The position numbers and the translations under genes were made by a program. Below, piece by piece: positions 36,547-47,085 of a stretch of DNA of 64,000 bases. The stretch is taken from positions 1,302,001 to 1,366,000 of the forward strand of contig JAOVFP010000004.1 of NCBI GenBank assembly GCA_025738555.1. The letters run 5' to 3'. Source of the DNA: Cyathus striatus. Taxonomy: Eukaryota; Basidiomycota; Agaricomycetes; Agaricales; Nidulariaceae. Numbering within the stretch: position 1 is the first letter of the stretch; every line of letters begins with the position of its first letter. The notes below the pieces were generated by a model that saw only the letters and a program-made list of their open reading frames with translations, did not search any database and was not told the origin of the DNA.

Positions 36547-37918
36547 GTAACCCAGTATTATACTTATAATTAAACTTACTTCGTTTCTTTTATCATTTAT
36601 CTTTAATTACCTATTTCTATGTACTCTAACTTTATATCTACTCATTTCTATCTGCTTACTTCAGTTTTACAACGCGCTGTGCAAACAGTGCATTCGGATT
36701 TCTATATTTTTGTTCTGTGTGTGGACTTAGAGACGTGGCGCGGCACTACCAAATATTGGGAAACCGATGCCAAACAACACGTGACACGTGTATGCACTGT
36801 TGTGTCTCACCTATGCTACAATGTGTTCCGCTTACTCCTTACTTCTCATATTACCCCTCTGCTTTTACCTTTTCTCTTGTTCTCTAGGCTTCTGGTATGT
36901 GCCCACAAGGCCTTTCTGGACGACACTTGGACCTTCTTGGCACAATGCGCCCCTCGGACAACACAATACGCTAGGGCTTAGGGTTGTAAACCCACTCAAG
37001 ACCCCTCTTTCTCATCAAGATGCTCGTTTGGTCTTCAAGACCGGTGTTTCGAACACCGAGGCACGATGACTGGGTCTTTACCCTCATCGTGCTATGTTCT
37101 TACTGGTGGAAGGATAAAGGGACTTGGGCCGAGGCGTCGGGTTGATATATATTCCATTCATTTTCTTATTCAAATTCCTTCTCGATCACCTTTTCTTTTT
37201 CTTTTCTTTTATCCGTTATCTTCACCCTCTTTTGTTATGTTACGACTTACATCTAGCCTTTTCCTTCGTTACTGCCCCCTCCAAATATTCCGATCATGAA
37301 TGTCCGATGTCAGAGCGCCCCACCACCATTTACATGTCGTTGAGCTGCAGCTTCATCCACTGCATGGCTACTTCTGGGGAGAGTAGCCTGTCATTTTCAT
37401 TTCTCCGATGTCATATTTCATGGTCATGTCAAGCGAGAGCCGCTGTCATCATTCGTTGGTGGCAGGAGTATTCAAAGAGGTAAGTTCTATTACATTCCTT
37501 TTTACAACCATGGCCTTTTTCTCTTACCTTACCATGATTACTATACCTTTGGAATGTTCCGTTGTTTTTCTATTTCATATGGTATCACGTACCTTATCAT
37601 TTCTGGGCAATGGCGACGTGAGAGCACGCATGCGTTATCCCTTCGTTATTGCCATCTATGTATATATCCTAGGTTTCACCTAAGGAAATCTTACCTCCCT
37701 TTCTGGTTAACTTCTGTGCATGCATACTGAGTCCTCTGAGTTACCTGGTCAATAGGAAGCGTCAACATTAACTTCAAACCCAACTGCTAAGTTTTCGTCA
37801 CCGTCTCCAATTGCTAACTACTTTGGTCTAGGATTATTGTAGTAATTTCTTATAGCCAGGTGTGATGCACGCCACGTGTCCTCAAGTTAATTCCTCCACA
37901 CTGGTTTGTGTTGTTACA
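36547..37918 (+). mobile_element. Putative solo LTR, CpG-rich
   Basis: A sharp change from CpG-poor to CpG-normal DNA occurs at 36547. The segment begins TGTAACCCAGTATTATAC and ends TGTGTTGTTACA, so the ends are inverted TGTAAC/GTTACA as in many Gypsy-type LTRs. Pyrimidine-rich blocks resemble the relics at 20.6-21.2 and 61.6-63.1 kb. The flanks (ACTGG left, GGTGT right) do not give a clean duplication. Several T-rich frames up to 120 codons are not supported as genes. Confidence 0.45.
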
Positions 37919-38930
37919 GGTGTGACAAGGTGTGACTATTGGCAAAATTCAAACTCAATTGATCATGTTGATGGCAATTGGCAGGTTCCTTAGTTGAGCT
38001 TTGCAGGGAGTTAAAGTGCTTACACCTTCTGCCAAAGCTGCTTCTTTGTAGTTCTTTATACTTCTTATCCTTTGTCCCTTGAATAGCTGCCTGGGTGTGA
38101 ATTTCATAATCTGGATCATTGTACACATGACTCTTACTCCTGACCAGCCATAGGAGACACTGAGGACTGAAAGTAAACCCCATAACGAATGCGACACAGT
38201 TCTTAAAGCATTATCAGTGTTATGCCAAGAACAATAAATGAGCAGCTGCTTGCTTAACGTGACTCACATGGGGCATGTCCATCAATCAACCTGATCAAAA
38301 TGATCAAAAGGTCAGAATCCACTATGCTGATATACAGCCAGTGTGACATCCTTCCAAAAACTCACATTTGAATTTTGAGCAATTCTCCATAAACAAAAGT
38401 GATATTCATGTATTATAGTATAGTTAGATGACATATTTAAATTTTTGAAGCCAGAGAAGCTCAAGAAAAGTGAGATATTTTCCCAACACGAACCAGTGAT
38501 CAACCCAAACATCTGATTGGCGATAGTATCCGAATTGACCTGAAATCGATGATGGAGTACCGCGCCTGTCAGTGTCACTCTGCATTGATTGCGTTAATAA
38601 TAACTACGTCTTCGCATCTAAGACTGGTATGTCTCATCGATTCTCCCATGGATGTACTTAAATGAGCTAAGTATGGATCAACTGTTATTGATCCCACTAA
38701 ATAACCCCAGGTTGCAGGCTGCACCTAAACAGCACAATCGAGTGGACAAGTATAAGTTTAAAGTACTAAGCAGGTACTTAGTTGGTTCTATGTAGTATGA
38801 ATTGTGATTCGATTGGGTAGTGCGTTCGATAGCTTCGTCGAGTCGATCTACAGTGGTTACGAACTTCAACTTCGAAGCGAACGAACATTGAACAAGCGTG
38901 GGATAGGAAGTACATACATGTACATAGAAT
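37919..38930. other. No supported gene
   Basis: A minus-strand frame at 37914-38183 contains 'EIHTQAAIQGTKDKKYK', faintly like the helix-turn-helix start of pogo transposases, but the rest does not continue the domain. Otherwise nothing is recognised. Confidence 0.3.
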
Positions 38931-38984
38931 GTCCCGGGCCGGTGAGATTACTTATGTAATTAACCAGTATTGTCCCGAGTCGGT

Positions 38985-39480
38985 CCCGACTAAGTCTCCT
39001 CCTCACGACTCACCTCTTCCCGCGTCTCAGCTGGCCTCAGCCATGCACACCACACCGTCTACAGCTAGTACACGCAACAAATGCTAGAGCAACAGTCGTT
39101 TAAGATCACCATTATAGCTCAATCCGAGTGTGATATTGTGCCCGTCATCTCTGGCACAGAATGGATCGTAGAAGATGCAGCGCATACTTTCTTGCTTGGG
39201 ATATAGACGTCGACTTGGGAAGGGAGATTGGAATATATAACTGTAATACTAGTCCATGTGAGCAGTTTGAGCAGTGCACTGACTCTGAGTTTTCTGACAG
39301 AGGTACAGGTTGACCGAGGTGCACTCTCAGAGTGACGCGATCTCATGGACGTCGCCGGTAGACGATCCATAACGGCAATCTAACAACGAAGATAAGAAAG
39401 AGTAATATGACAGATGGGATACGAGGGGTCGGTTACCTCGCATTGAATGTTGGTGCCGGCGATTCGACTAGCAGCTAGAG
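38985..39480 (+). pseudogene. F-box gene fragments with R3 repeat (CpG-rich copy)
   Basis: 38985-39090 is the inverted partner of R3 at 4490-4615. 39150-39330 aligns with 19140-19250 of the F-box relic (shared 'gagcagtttga', 'ctgacagaggtacag' against 'ctgactgaggcacaa'). 39440-39525 aligns with 45600-45710 ('gctacgtcac'). Frames are broken. It lies upstream of NACHT gene G2, the position the other F-box relic takes relative to G3. Confidence 0.5.
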
Positions 39481-39599
39481 CGGGGACGAGTGGTTGGCTT
39501 CTTACGCTTAAACGTCTGGTGCTACGTCACTCAGGAGGGCGAGGAGGATATACCACCACCCACCTCACCCACACCTATACCGTCAAGTCCAGCACCAAA

Positions 39600-41130
39600 G
39601 AGTTTACACAATGGCGGCAACAACTGCACCTGCGCCTCTCCCTCCAACTACATCCTATGTCGACCCCCCTAGACCACTGCCCTCACTGTACAACGCCCCC
39701 ATTCCGCACAATGTTCTATATTCCCAGCAAGTGGCTACGCTGCAATCCTACGCTCCCCCTTTCATTCTCCACCTTCAACACATTTCCCGCCTACAACAGT
39801 GCTGGGCCAGCCCACTCTCGCGGGAAGTGTCAAGTCTCCTTAAAACTCCATCAGTGCTTTCCACTACACTAGGAAACGCAACGCCGAATCTAGTCCTACC
39901 ACCCCCATCCCGAATGACAGAACCTCTTGCCTCGTTCAGGAGGAAGTATTGTTATTTCTTCCCCGTACTGTGGCCCAGTCGATACATCTTCAACGATACG
40001 ACTCTGACGCCCTGACACCTACTAGATATCTCGAAGTATCATGGTGTACCCCGATTTGTTTGACGCTGAACAGCCGAGACCGCCCGCATGTGCTGTACAA
40101 CTGTCCCTCCAAACCAGCACGTTGAAGTGTCATCGTATACGCGGGAGCACGGTTAGGTACATATGCAACCTTCCTAGAACTCAGGCCCGTGGTCGAGTAG
40201 TTGGCCGTTCAACACGTATTCTTCTTGGTAAAAATCAGCGTCTCGTTCTCCCTCAGACGAAGGACAATCATAACTCCTACCATGCTATCATGTCTAGCAT
40301 GTACCAGTGGTATTACGACCCGTGGACGTAAGCACATCGTTGCCAGTAATATACAACCCCTCCCTCCAGATTCACCTCTGCCAGTCCAAAATCCGTACTC
40401 GGAGGCAAGTATGCCCCAACTCGCCTCCTATGGCAGCGCGTCCCGAATCCCTTTCTCTCACCTCGGCCCCAGTTCGTGCCTTTGGATCTGACCAAGTTGT
40501 AGCTGCAACGGTCAGGCAGGATACCAGCGTAGCAGATATGGGTACTATTTGAAGGCGATTCTGTTGATTCAAGAGATGTGGTGACAATATCGACTGTATG
40601 TCATACTTTCAATATTTCCTTCATGTCTTGTCGCTAACTACTCGACTATAGGATATATATATATCACCTCTATCACTGTAGTGCGCAGAGCGCTATCTTA
40701 ACGTTAGCGTTAACGTGATTCTTTGACAACCTCCCGGTATCCTTGCTACCAATCCCGCTACAGCCTCTGGTAGTCGTATTGTAAAGTGTTCCGCTGTTCT
40801 TGAGGCTCGTGTGGGGTGTGGTTGCGTCAGTTTGAGGGATGGTGGAGAGTCATCATGGTTTGTCTTTTTCTTCGTTTTCTCCCTCGGTTTTCTTTGAAAC
40901 TGTAGCTGATATTAAGAGTGCACCTTAACAGGGTACGGTATAATTATAACAACGTGGAGAAACTGCATACCTAGGCGGTGAAGAGTGCACCCTTCATGCT
41001 CTCCCACCCCACTCCTTTCCTTCCCAACGCAGGCCTGAGCTACTACAGCGCCCAATGACTGAGCCTTGGTTCAAGCCCAGGTCTTGCGTATGTACTTTTG
41101 GTGAGATAGACCCATTCTTCCTGAGGTTAT
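39600..41130 (+). repeat. Degenerate dispersed repeat R1, copy c
   Basis: The best-preserved R1 copy. It includes a 134-codon frame (39611-40015) beginning MAATTAPAPLPPTTSYVDPP, whose DNA recurs broken at 3230-3360 (inverted) and 45790-45960. That frame could be an exon of the ancestral gene, but no domain is recognisable and no intact copy exists. The 3' part (40550-40690) matches 860-960 and 5490-5600, and 40990-41130 matches about 1690-1880. Confidence 0.5.
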
Positions 41131-41858
41131 GTGCTAGGAACCTACACAATTGGCATGATCCATATTCTACCTCGCCGATTTCTGCTGGATTTTTGTCGCA
41201 TTTACTGTTAACGTTCAGAGGAATCTGTCCATATATCGTCATCTCCAACGTCTGGCACTCATAGCTCTGCCTTTCTCAGCACAAGTCGGATATGGATTCT
41301 CGACTTTCGGCTTTCGGCGTTTCTGCTCTATCTCTTGCTGGTGCTCAGCACGATATAGCTGATCGTCACGGTCCTGCTTTGGGGACTGGTTTCAGTCGTG
41401 ATTCCTGAAGCATGGTTGTACCGTCTTAGTCGGCGTTCGTGCGGGTGTTGTTACATGCGCCGACTAGCATGCCGTTGTCTGATGTTAATAATGGCGGGGA
41501 GGATAGGAGACAGAAGAAGAGAAGGGATAGAATCAGACGGTATTTGTATATGTGCTGATTTGATACATTGAAATGAAATGTCCTGATATCATCTAAGACA
41601 TAGGCCTCGCCGGCATGGATGATTAGTTGATTCAATGCGATACGGTTGGTGAGGTACACTATATAATACAGTGCTTGTTGGAAAATTCGGCCATGAGTTC
41701 TCAAATGTCAGTGGTTTCGTACTTCTACCTATTTTAAGATTGTTCCGAGATCTTCGTTACACTCTCTTTCGCAAACTGAATTGATTAGCAAGACAGTGTC
41801 AATGCCATTAAAATAGGTCTACAGTCATGGGAATGGCTAATAGCCTGTGCTGTGAATG

Positions 41859-41866
41859 TATATAAG
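41859..41866 (+). promoter_or_regulatory. TATA box of NACHT gene G2
   Basis: TATATAAG lies 65 nt before the ATG at 41931, in the same context as the G1 TATA box ('tgaatgtatataag', then 'gggccgcgttgtacgagctt'). Confidence 0.6.
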
Positions 41867-41930
41867 ACGATTGGGCCGCGTTGTACGAGCTTCCACCCAA
41901 CTATTAGCGCTCTCATCCAATCTACTCAAT

Positions 41931-44607
41931 ATGCACTCATTTGATCAAGCTAGTCATTTTGTCATTAACAATCTGACACAGACAGATATTAGGACATACG
42001 TTGATAATGGTAATTTAAAATTCTACTAGGAAGTCTCGCATAGATCTAACCATCGAGAATAAAGGAGGATTTAAACTTCTCCAACAAGTAACAGTTGCAG
42101 GAGCTTCACATGACGCCGGTGAGCGCCATGATGCACCGAAGTGCCATCCTGAAACTCGCAAAGCTGTACTGAACAATATTATGAGTTGGATCAACAGTGA
42201 CAACGAAGCTACAAGAATTATGTGGTTATATGGACCAGCCGGGGCAGGGAAGTCTGCTATCGCTCAGACTACTGCAGATGAATGCTACAACGAAAGGAAG
42301 CTAGCTGCCAGTTTTTTTTTCTCTCGATTTGGGGCAGGGAGAAACAAAAAGGATAGTCTGGTTGCAACAATTGCCTTTCAGTTTTGTGTTTCAGTTCCGG
42401 CCACGAAAGAGATTATTATCAAAAATATTGAGAAAAATCCACATATATTCACCGCTAATATCAGGACGCAAATGCAGACACTAGTTGTTGAACCATTCAA
42501 CCTTGCAAGCTCAGCGGACACAACCTCGGGGCTAATTATAATTGATGGACTGGATGAATGTGAGGTTCGAAAAGATCAAGCAGAAATAATCGAAGCAATT
42601 GCCAAATCACTCTCAATGGATCGTAGTTCTCGACTCCGTGTGTTGTTGGTCAGCAGGCCTGAGGTTGAAATTCGACAGGCTTTCAATGAGGACAGCATTT
42701 CTTCGATATGTACTCGACTGGCGCTTGACGATACTTTTGATCCCGACAAAGATATCGATCTTTTCCTCCGAAGTCGCTTTCAGTCGCTCAAGCGTCAACA
42801 TGTATTGCGTTCAATTCTAGTATCTTGGCCATCCGACAACGATATCCATCAAATTGTTGAAAAATCCTCTGGCCAGTTCATTTATGCATCTACAGTAATT
42901 CATTACATCTCGGATCCACGACAGAATCCTCGAAAACGACTGGATACTGTCCTTGAGGTTACTCCAGCAAATGGTGAAAAGCCATTTGCTCAGCTGGATG
43001 CCTTATATTCAGCCATTCTTTCAGTTTGTGAAGATTACCAAAAAGTAGCTTTGGTGCTTGAAGCAATTATGTTCTTAAGCAAAAGACATGCTCCCATTCC
43101 TGGAGAAAAAATATTGAAGTCAACTCATTATCTGGATTCTTTCCTATCACTGGAAAATGAAACTCTACTTCTCTTAACTGACCTTCATTCCATCATTGAT
43201 GTTAATAACATTGAAAATATCGGAATCCGATTCTATCATGCTTCATTGGATGATTTTCTGCAAGACTCTTCTCGATCCCAGCAATTTTACATTGATCAAT
43301 ATAAAGCACATGCTCGGCTTTCAATGTGCTGCTTTACTCATTTAATTAATACACCATTAGGTGAGATGACAAATTGTCAGTTCTGCATATCTCATTGTCA
43401 CTAAGTTCACTTTTCAGGACTTCCACATCTTGTTTATACCTATTCTCTAGGATGCTGCTTCTGTCACTTCGAAGCTAGTAACTGGGATGACAATATCTTT
43501 GAGTATATCTGTGAAAATGAATTACTGAAAAAGAACTGTCAAATAGAAAATGCTATTCAGAAATACAATCCAACAACATATGACTACATTCTGCCATATC
43601 AATCTATACTAGGACCCCTGATGCACAACTATCCTCTTAGGGAAAGTATATTTTTGAATTAATTGTCTAAAAATGAGACTAAGATGTTATACAACACATT
43701 TAGAAGAAAACCAAAATAAATGTTCGAAATGTAGTCGACGCTGAAATTATCAATCATGTGCACCAATATTCGCCACAAGATGATATTTTTATCGCATACC
43801 ATTCTCTAAATATGAAAATTTCAAATCGTGAAAGGAAGCTCTCTGCTGTTATGGAATCCATATTGAAAAATACGTGCAACACTCAAGAGAACAAAATTAT
43901 AGCTGATATCATATACCACGAGCCTATGTCACGGTGGTTTGTCGATCTCGTGAAAGAAAATGGGTACATCAGCCATATTTCTGTGGATATACAGGCTCGA
44001 GTAGTGTGTCTTTTATTAGAGATCATGAATGGCAGTCTCATAATCGAATGGTTAGTTATGAAGAATCTTACTTTTACAGTATTAATATTGATAATATGCA
44101 GGGATGTCTTGGAACTTTTTTATGATATTTTCTGCTATATGCCGATATCGAACGACGCAGCTGCCTCTATTCTTCAAAAGTGGAAACGCGTTGAAAAAAT
44201 TGAACCAGTTATCGATTCAGACATTTCAGTATTTGATGATTGGGTTATTGAACAAATGATGGGGGGTTGGCCAACATGTTACGACATAAAGGCCTCGATC
44301 GGGAGCCTCATACAGAACTATTGCGAGGTTCGTAATTTGTTTATTTGATCATGAAATTTTTGTAACTTGATTATAGCGGTCATTCAAATCTCAGAATTGC
44401 GAACCTAATGATAAAAATGATGGACAACCAAATGTTCAAGATAACCTGTCAAATGATATAGAACTTGCTGAATATGTGAAATTATCAACAAAAATCAAGG
44501 ATAAATATACGTATAAAGAACTGTACGCAGCGTATGATGATGACGAATTTCCACATCTCCCTCGCGAAATAAATTCCAAGTACCCCAAGTTGACTTCAAG
44601 TAAATAA
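41931..44607 (+). CDS. NACHT-domain STAND/NLR protein G2, most intact copy
   Basis: Model: 41931-42009, 42065-43360, 43418-43645, 43735-44050, 44102-44327, 44377-44607, in one frame, 791 residues. Exon 1 gives MHSFDQASHFVINNLTQ. Walker A is GPAGAGKS (about residue 83), Walker B LIIIDGLDE (about 184), and a VSRPE sensor follows. The C-terminal half is a helical region without WD40, ankyrin or TPR repeats. It includes a 'LGCCFCHF' segment in exon 3 and ends in a charged tail. This tail has no expanded acidic repeat, unlike G1. The weak point is intron 3: a 58-nt intron using the first AG (43703) would shift frame, while the 89-nt intron used here keeps it. The 51-nt intron at 44051-44101 has no stop, so its retention is possible. 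Role by family: signalling ATPase of innate recognition; ligand unknown. Confidence 0.8.
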
Positions 44608-44950
44608 AAATTCATGTCAATGAAGAGATGTACTCTTCTAGTTATGTATACTTAGTATGGAATATATATACGGGGTTGAATGCTTCACATTGAGAATGGT
44701 TTATCATTCAGCTTGCAGAATTGAAAAAAAAACCGTTGCACAATCGCGTTGTACCAAAAGTTTAACAATGACTACATAGTACCAGTAGAACCGCCAGAAC
44801 TAAATTATAAAGGCTCTACTTATTATCCTGTTATTAGTTTGAACGCATGAAAGCGTGGTTTTTACTTAATTTCCGGCTGTACAATGATGTCAGATAATAG
44901 TAGTAAACTCAAAGTAAACCATTGATATTGGTGAAAGTGACATGCGGCCG
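44608..44950. other. 3' flank of G2, homologous to 3' flank of G3
   Basis: 44770-44945 matches about 50180-50370 ('aatttccggctgtacaat' against 'aatttccggttgtacaat', 'ttgatattggtgaaag' in both). The duplication that made G2 and G3 therefore extends past the stop codons. Confidence 0.55.
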
Positions 44951-45059
44951 AACCGACAACGAGCGAGACTCCCGGGAAGTTCAAACTCAGTTGGGCTCAA
45001 GCACTCACGCGCCTATGTGTACACTACAGGTGCGCCTTAGCGTCCGAGCTTCCACCACG

Positions 45060-45640
45060 TCCTGGCTCTTCTCTTCTTTCTCCATCTAGCGATAGCTACA
45101 CACTACCGTCTTAGAAAACAAATGAATCCAGGCACAAGTCCTTGCCAACACATAACTCAGCAACCCGTACCCTGGCACATACAACCAAACGCCGAAGATG
45201 CAATGCAACTGCTTTCGTGGAGGGGAAGACGCCATGGCTGGGAAGGGTGGTGGGAGATTGATAGGTTGGTGCATACATATCAAGGTGAGTAGGTTTATCA
45301 GTGTGCTGGGACTTCTGATGGTAACAGAGGCGCAGTTTCGTTAGATCGCATTCACCGGCACCCCTTATGCATCGGATAAAAGGCTATGTCACCGTGTACC
45401 TTCCTCTCCCCGACATCGACCACGCACGGCAGGTGCTACTGAGCCAATTCAACATGCTGAACATCAACGTTCTCGTCCCTCCCCCCGTCCTTCGCGAAGT
45501 GCATCCCCACTGTACGACCATGAGTTCAGTGCCAGCAAACGGACCCTCACGACATCGACGAAATAGATTACTGCGAAGAGGGGAATACAGGATCCCTGCT
45601 ATCTCACATTGAAGCTTGCTGGCGGTGGTTCAATTAGCGA
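45060..45640 (+). pseudogene. F-box gene fragments (CpG-rich copy upstream of G3)
   Basis: 'gctacacactaccgtcttag' at 45090 matches 'gctacacatcactgtctcag' at 18970. 45440-45480 ('ttcaacatgctgaacatcaa') matches 19338-19370 of the F-box relic. Stops interrupt all frames. Confidence 0.5.
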
Positions 45641-46260
45641 GTAAAGTGGCGCTGGGCGAGGATGCCCAATTTCGCAAGCTTCAATTTCTTACATTGCTAC
45701 GTCACGTTCCATAACGCTGGAGCCCAGGGCAATGTGGCGATACGAACACTCACACCAACCACACCTGTAGCGTGAAGACCCACTACTCAGTAGTTGACGC
45801 AACGGCAGCAGCAACAAGCCTGCGCCTCACCCGCCAACCACTTCGACCAGCAACCACTCTCACCGTACAACGCCCCCCATCAAATGCTTGACTAGTGGAT
45901 ACACTCCAGTCGTACACTGTCCCGCTCCCTTCTCCATCTCCAATGCTTGCGACTTCCCCGCTTACGCCAGTGCTAGACGAGCCCACCCTAGTGTGGCAAA
46001 TCCAGTCTCTTGGATTTCATCAAAGTCTTCCCCCGCGCTAGGGATTGCAACCAAGCTCCGAGTCCCACCACTCCTCTAGCTAAACGATAGAACCTCTCTC
46101 GTTGTACAAGAGCAGAACGTCTCAAAGTGTGCATATGTGCATATACCACTGTAATCTGCTTCACGGGCTGTACATATGTCGCTGCACCGAACTTCAGTGC
46201 CCACAAACACACATGCTGCCTATGCTGTGTTCATTCCTAGAGGCTAGCACTCTACCCTGC
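45641..46260 (+). repeat. Degenerate dispersed repeat R1, copy d
   Basis: Shares 'gtacaacgcccccc', 'ccagtgctagacgagcccac' and 'gctgtacatatgtcgc' with other R1 copies and with 53195-53260. A 6-kb unit (F-box relic, R1, NACHT gene) is thus repeated at 39-45 and 45-50.4 kb. Confidence 0.5.
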
Positions 46261-46463
46261 ATGACGTAACCGATAGTGGTCTCATTGTTACGGGAATGGT
46301 TTCGGCGGTGATGCATTGATGAGTGAATAACTACTCAGGTAAAAAAACGCTAGCACGCCTGTATCGCCGGACTCGGTGTTCGTGAGGGTATTGCTGGGTG
46401 TGCCATCAACGAGTATCTTTCAGTTTCCTGAGGTTGATAGCAGCGGGAGCACTGAGGGTACGA

Positions 46464-46679
46464 AGCAGCCTAATAGGATAAGGGAGGGAGCTAAAACTAG
46501 ACAGCAGTTTTTATTTGTGCTAATGTGATGCATTGGAATTGAACATCTTGATATCATCGCAGATACAGCGGAGCAGCCTAATAGGATAAGGGAGGGAGCT
46601 AAAACCAGACAGCAGTTTTTATTTGTGCTAATGTGATGCATTGGAATTGAACATCTTGATATCATCGCAGATACAGCGG
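46464..46679. repeat. Exact 108-bp tandem duplication upstream of G3
   Basis: 46464-46571 and 46572-46679 differ at only one base that I could find (aaaactagac against aaaaccagac). The single-copy version, more diverged, lies at 41490-41600 upstream of G2. It is about 0.4 kb from the G3 TATA box. Confidence 0.85.
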
Positions 46680-47024
46680 CATGGATGATAAGTTTCTGCA
46701 GCGTATGCGGCGTAGTAGGAGAGGTGTTCTATATAACACTTTGCTATATTATATTATCATTTTCGTTGGAAAAAATTCACGTTACGAAAATTTAAAGCCG
46801 TCAGCAGCTCCCTTTTCTTTTTTAACGAGTGTTTATTCCTTCAGGTAGTTGTCAGTGGTCGCCTCGCGATAAAGGCTGGACTCATGTCCCTGCCTATTTT
46901 AAGATTGTTCCGGATACTTCGTCAAACCTTTTTTCACAAACTGAAATGATTAGCAAGTCAGTGTCAATGCTGTTAAAATAGCCCTACTATTGTCATGGGA
47001 ATTGCTAACAGCCAGAGCTGTGAA

Positions 47025-47033
47025 TATATATAA
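47025..47033 (+). promoter_or_regulatory. TATA box of NACHT gene G3
   Basis: TATATATAA lies 53 nt before the ATG at 47086, in register with the G1 and G2 TATA boxes. Confidence 0.55.
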
Positions 47034-47085
47034 CGGGTTTGGGCTGCACCGTTCAACTATTAGTGCTCTCATCCGTCTACGCAAC

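Noticed and set aside
37960..38110. Start of a second pogo transposase on the minus strand
   Set aside because: Only a 17-residue resemblance to the helix-turn-helix; continuation does not fit and no DDE domain follows.
46420..46665. 81-codon minus-strand frame with an internal repeat
   Set aside because: The internal repeat is the 108-bp non-coding duplication upstream of G3.
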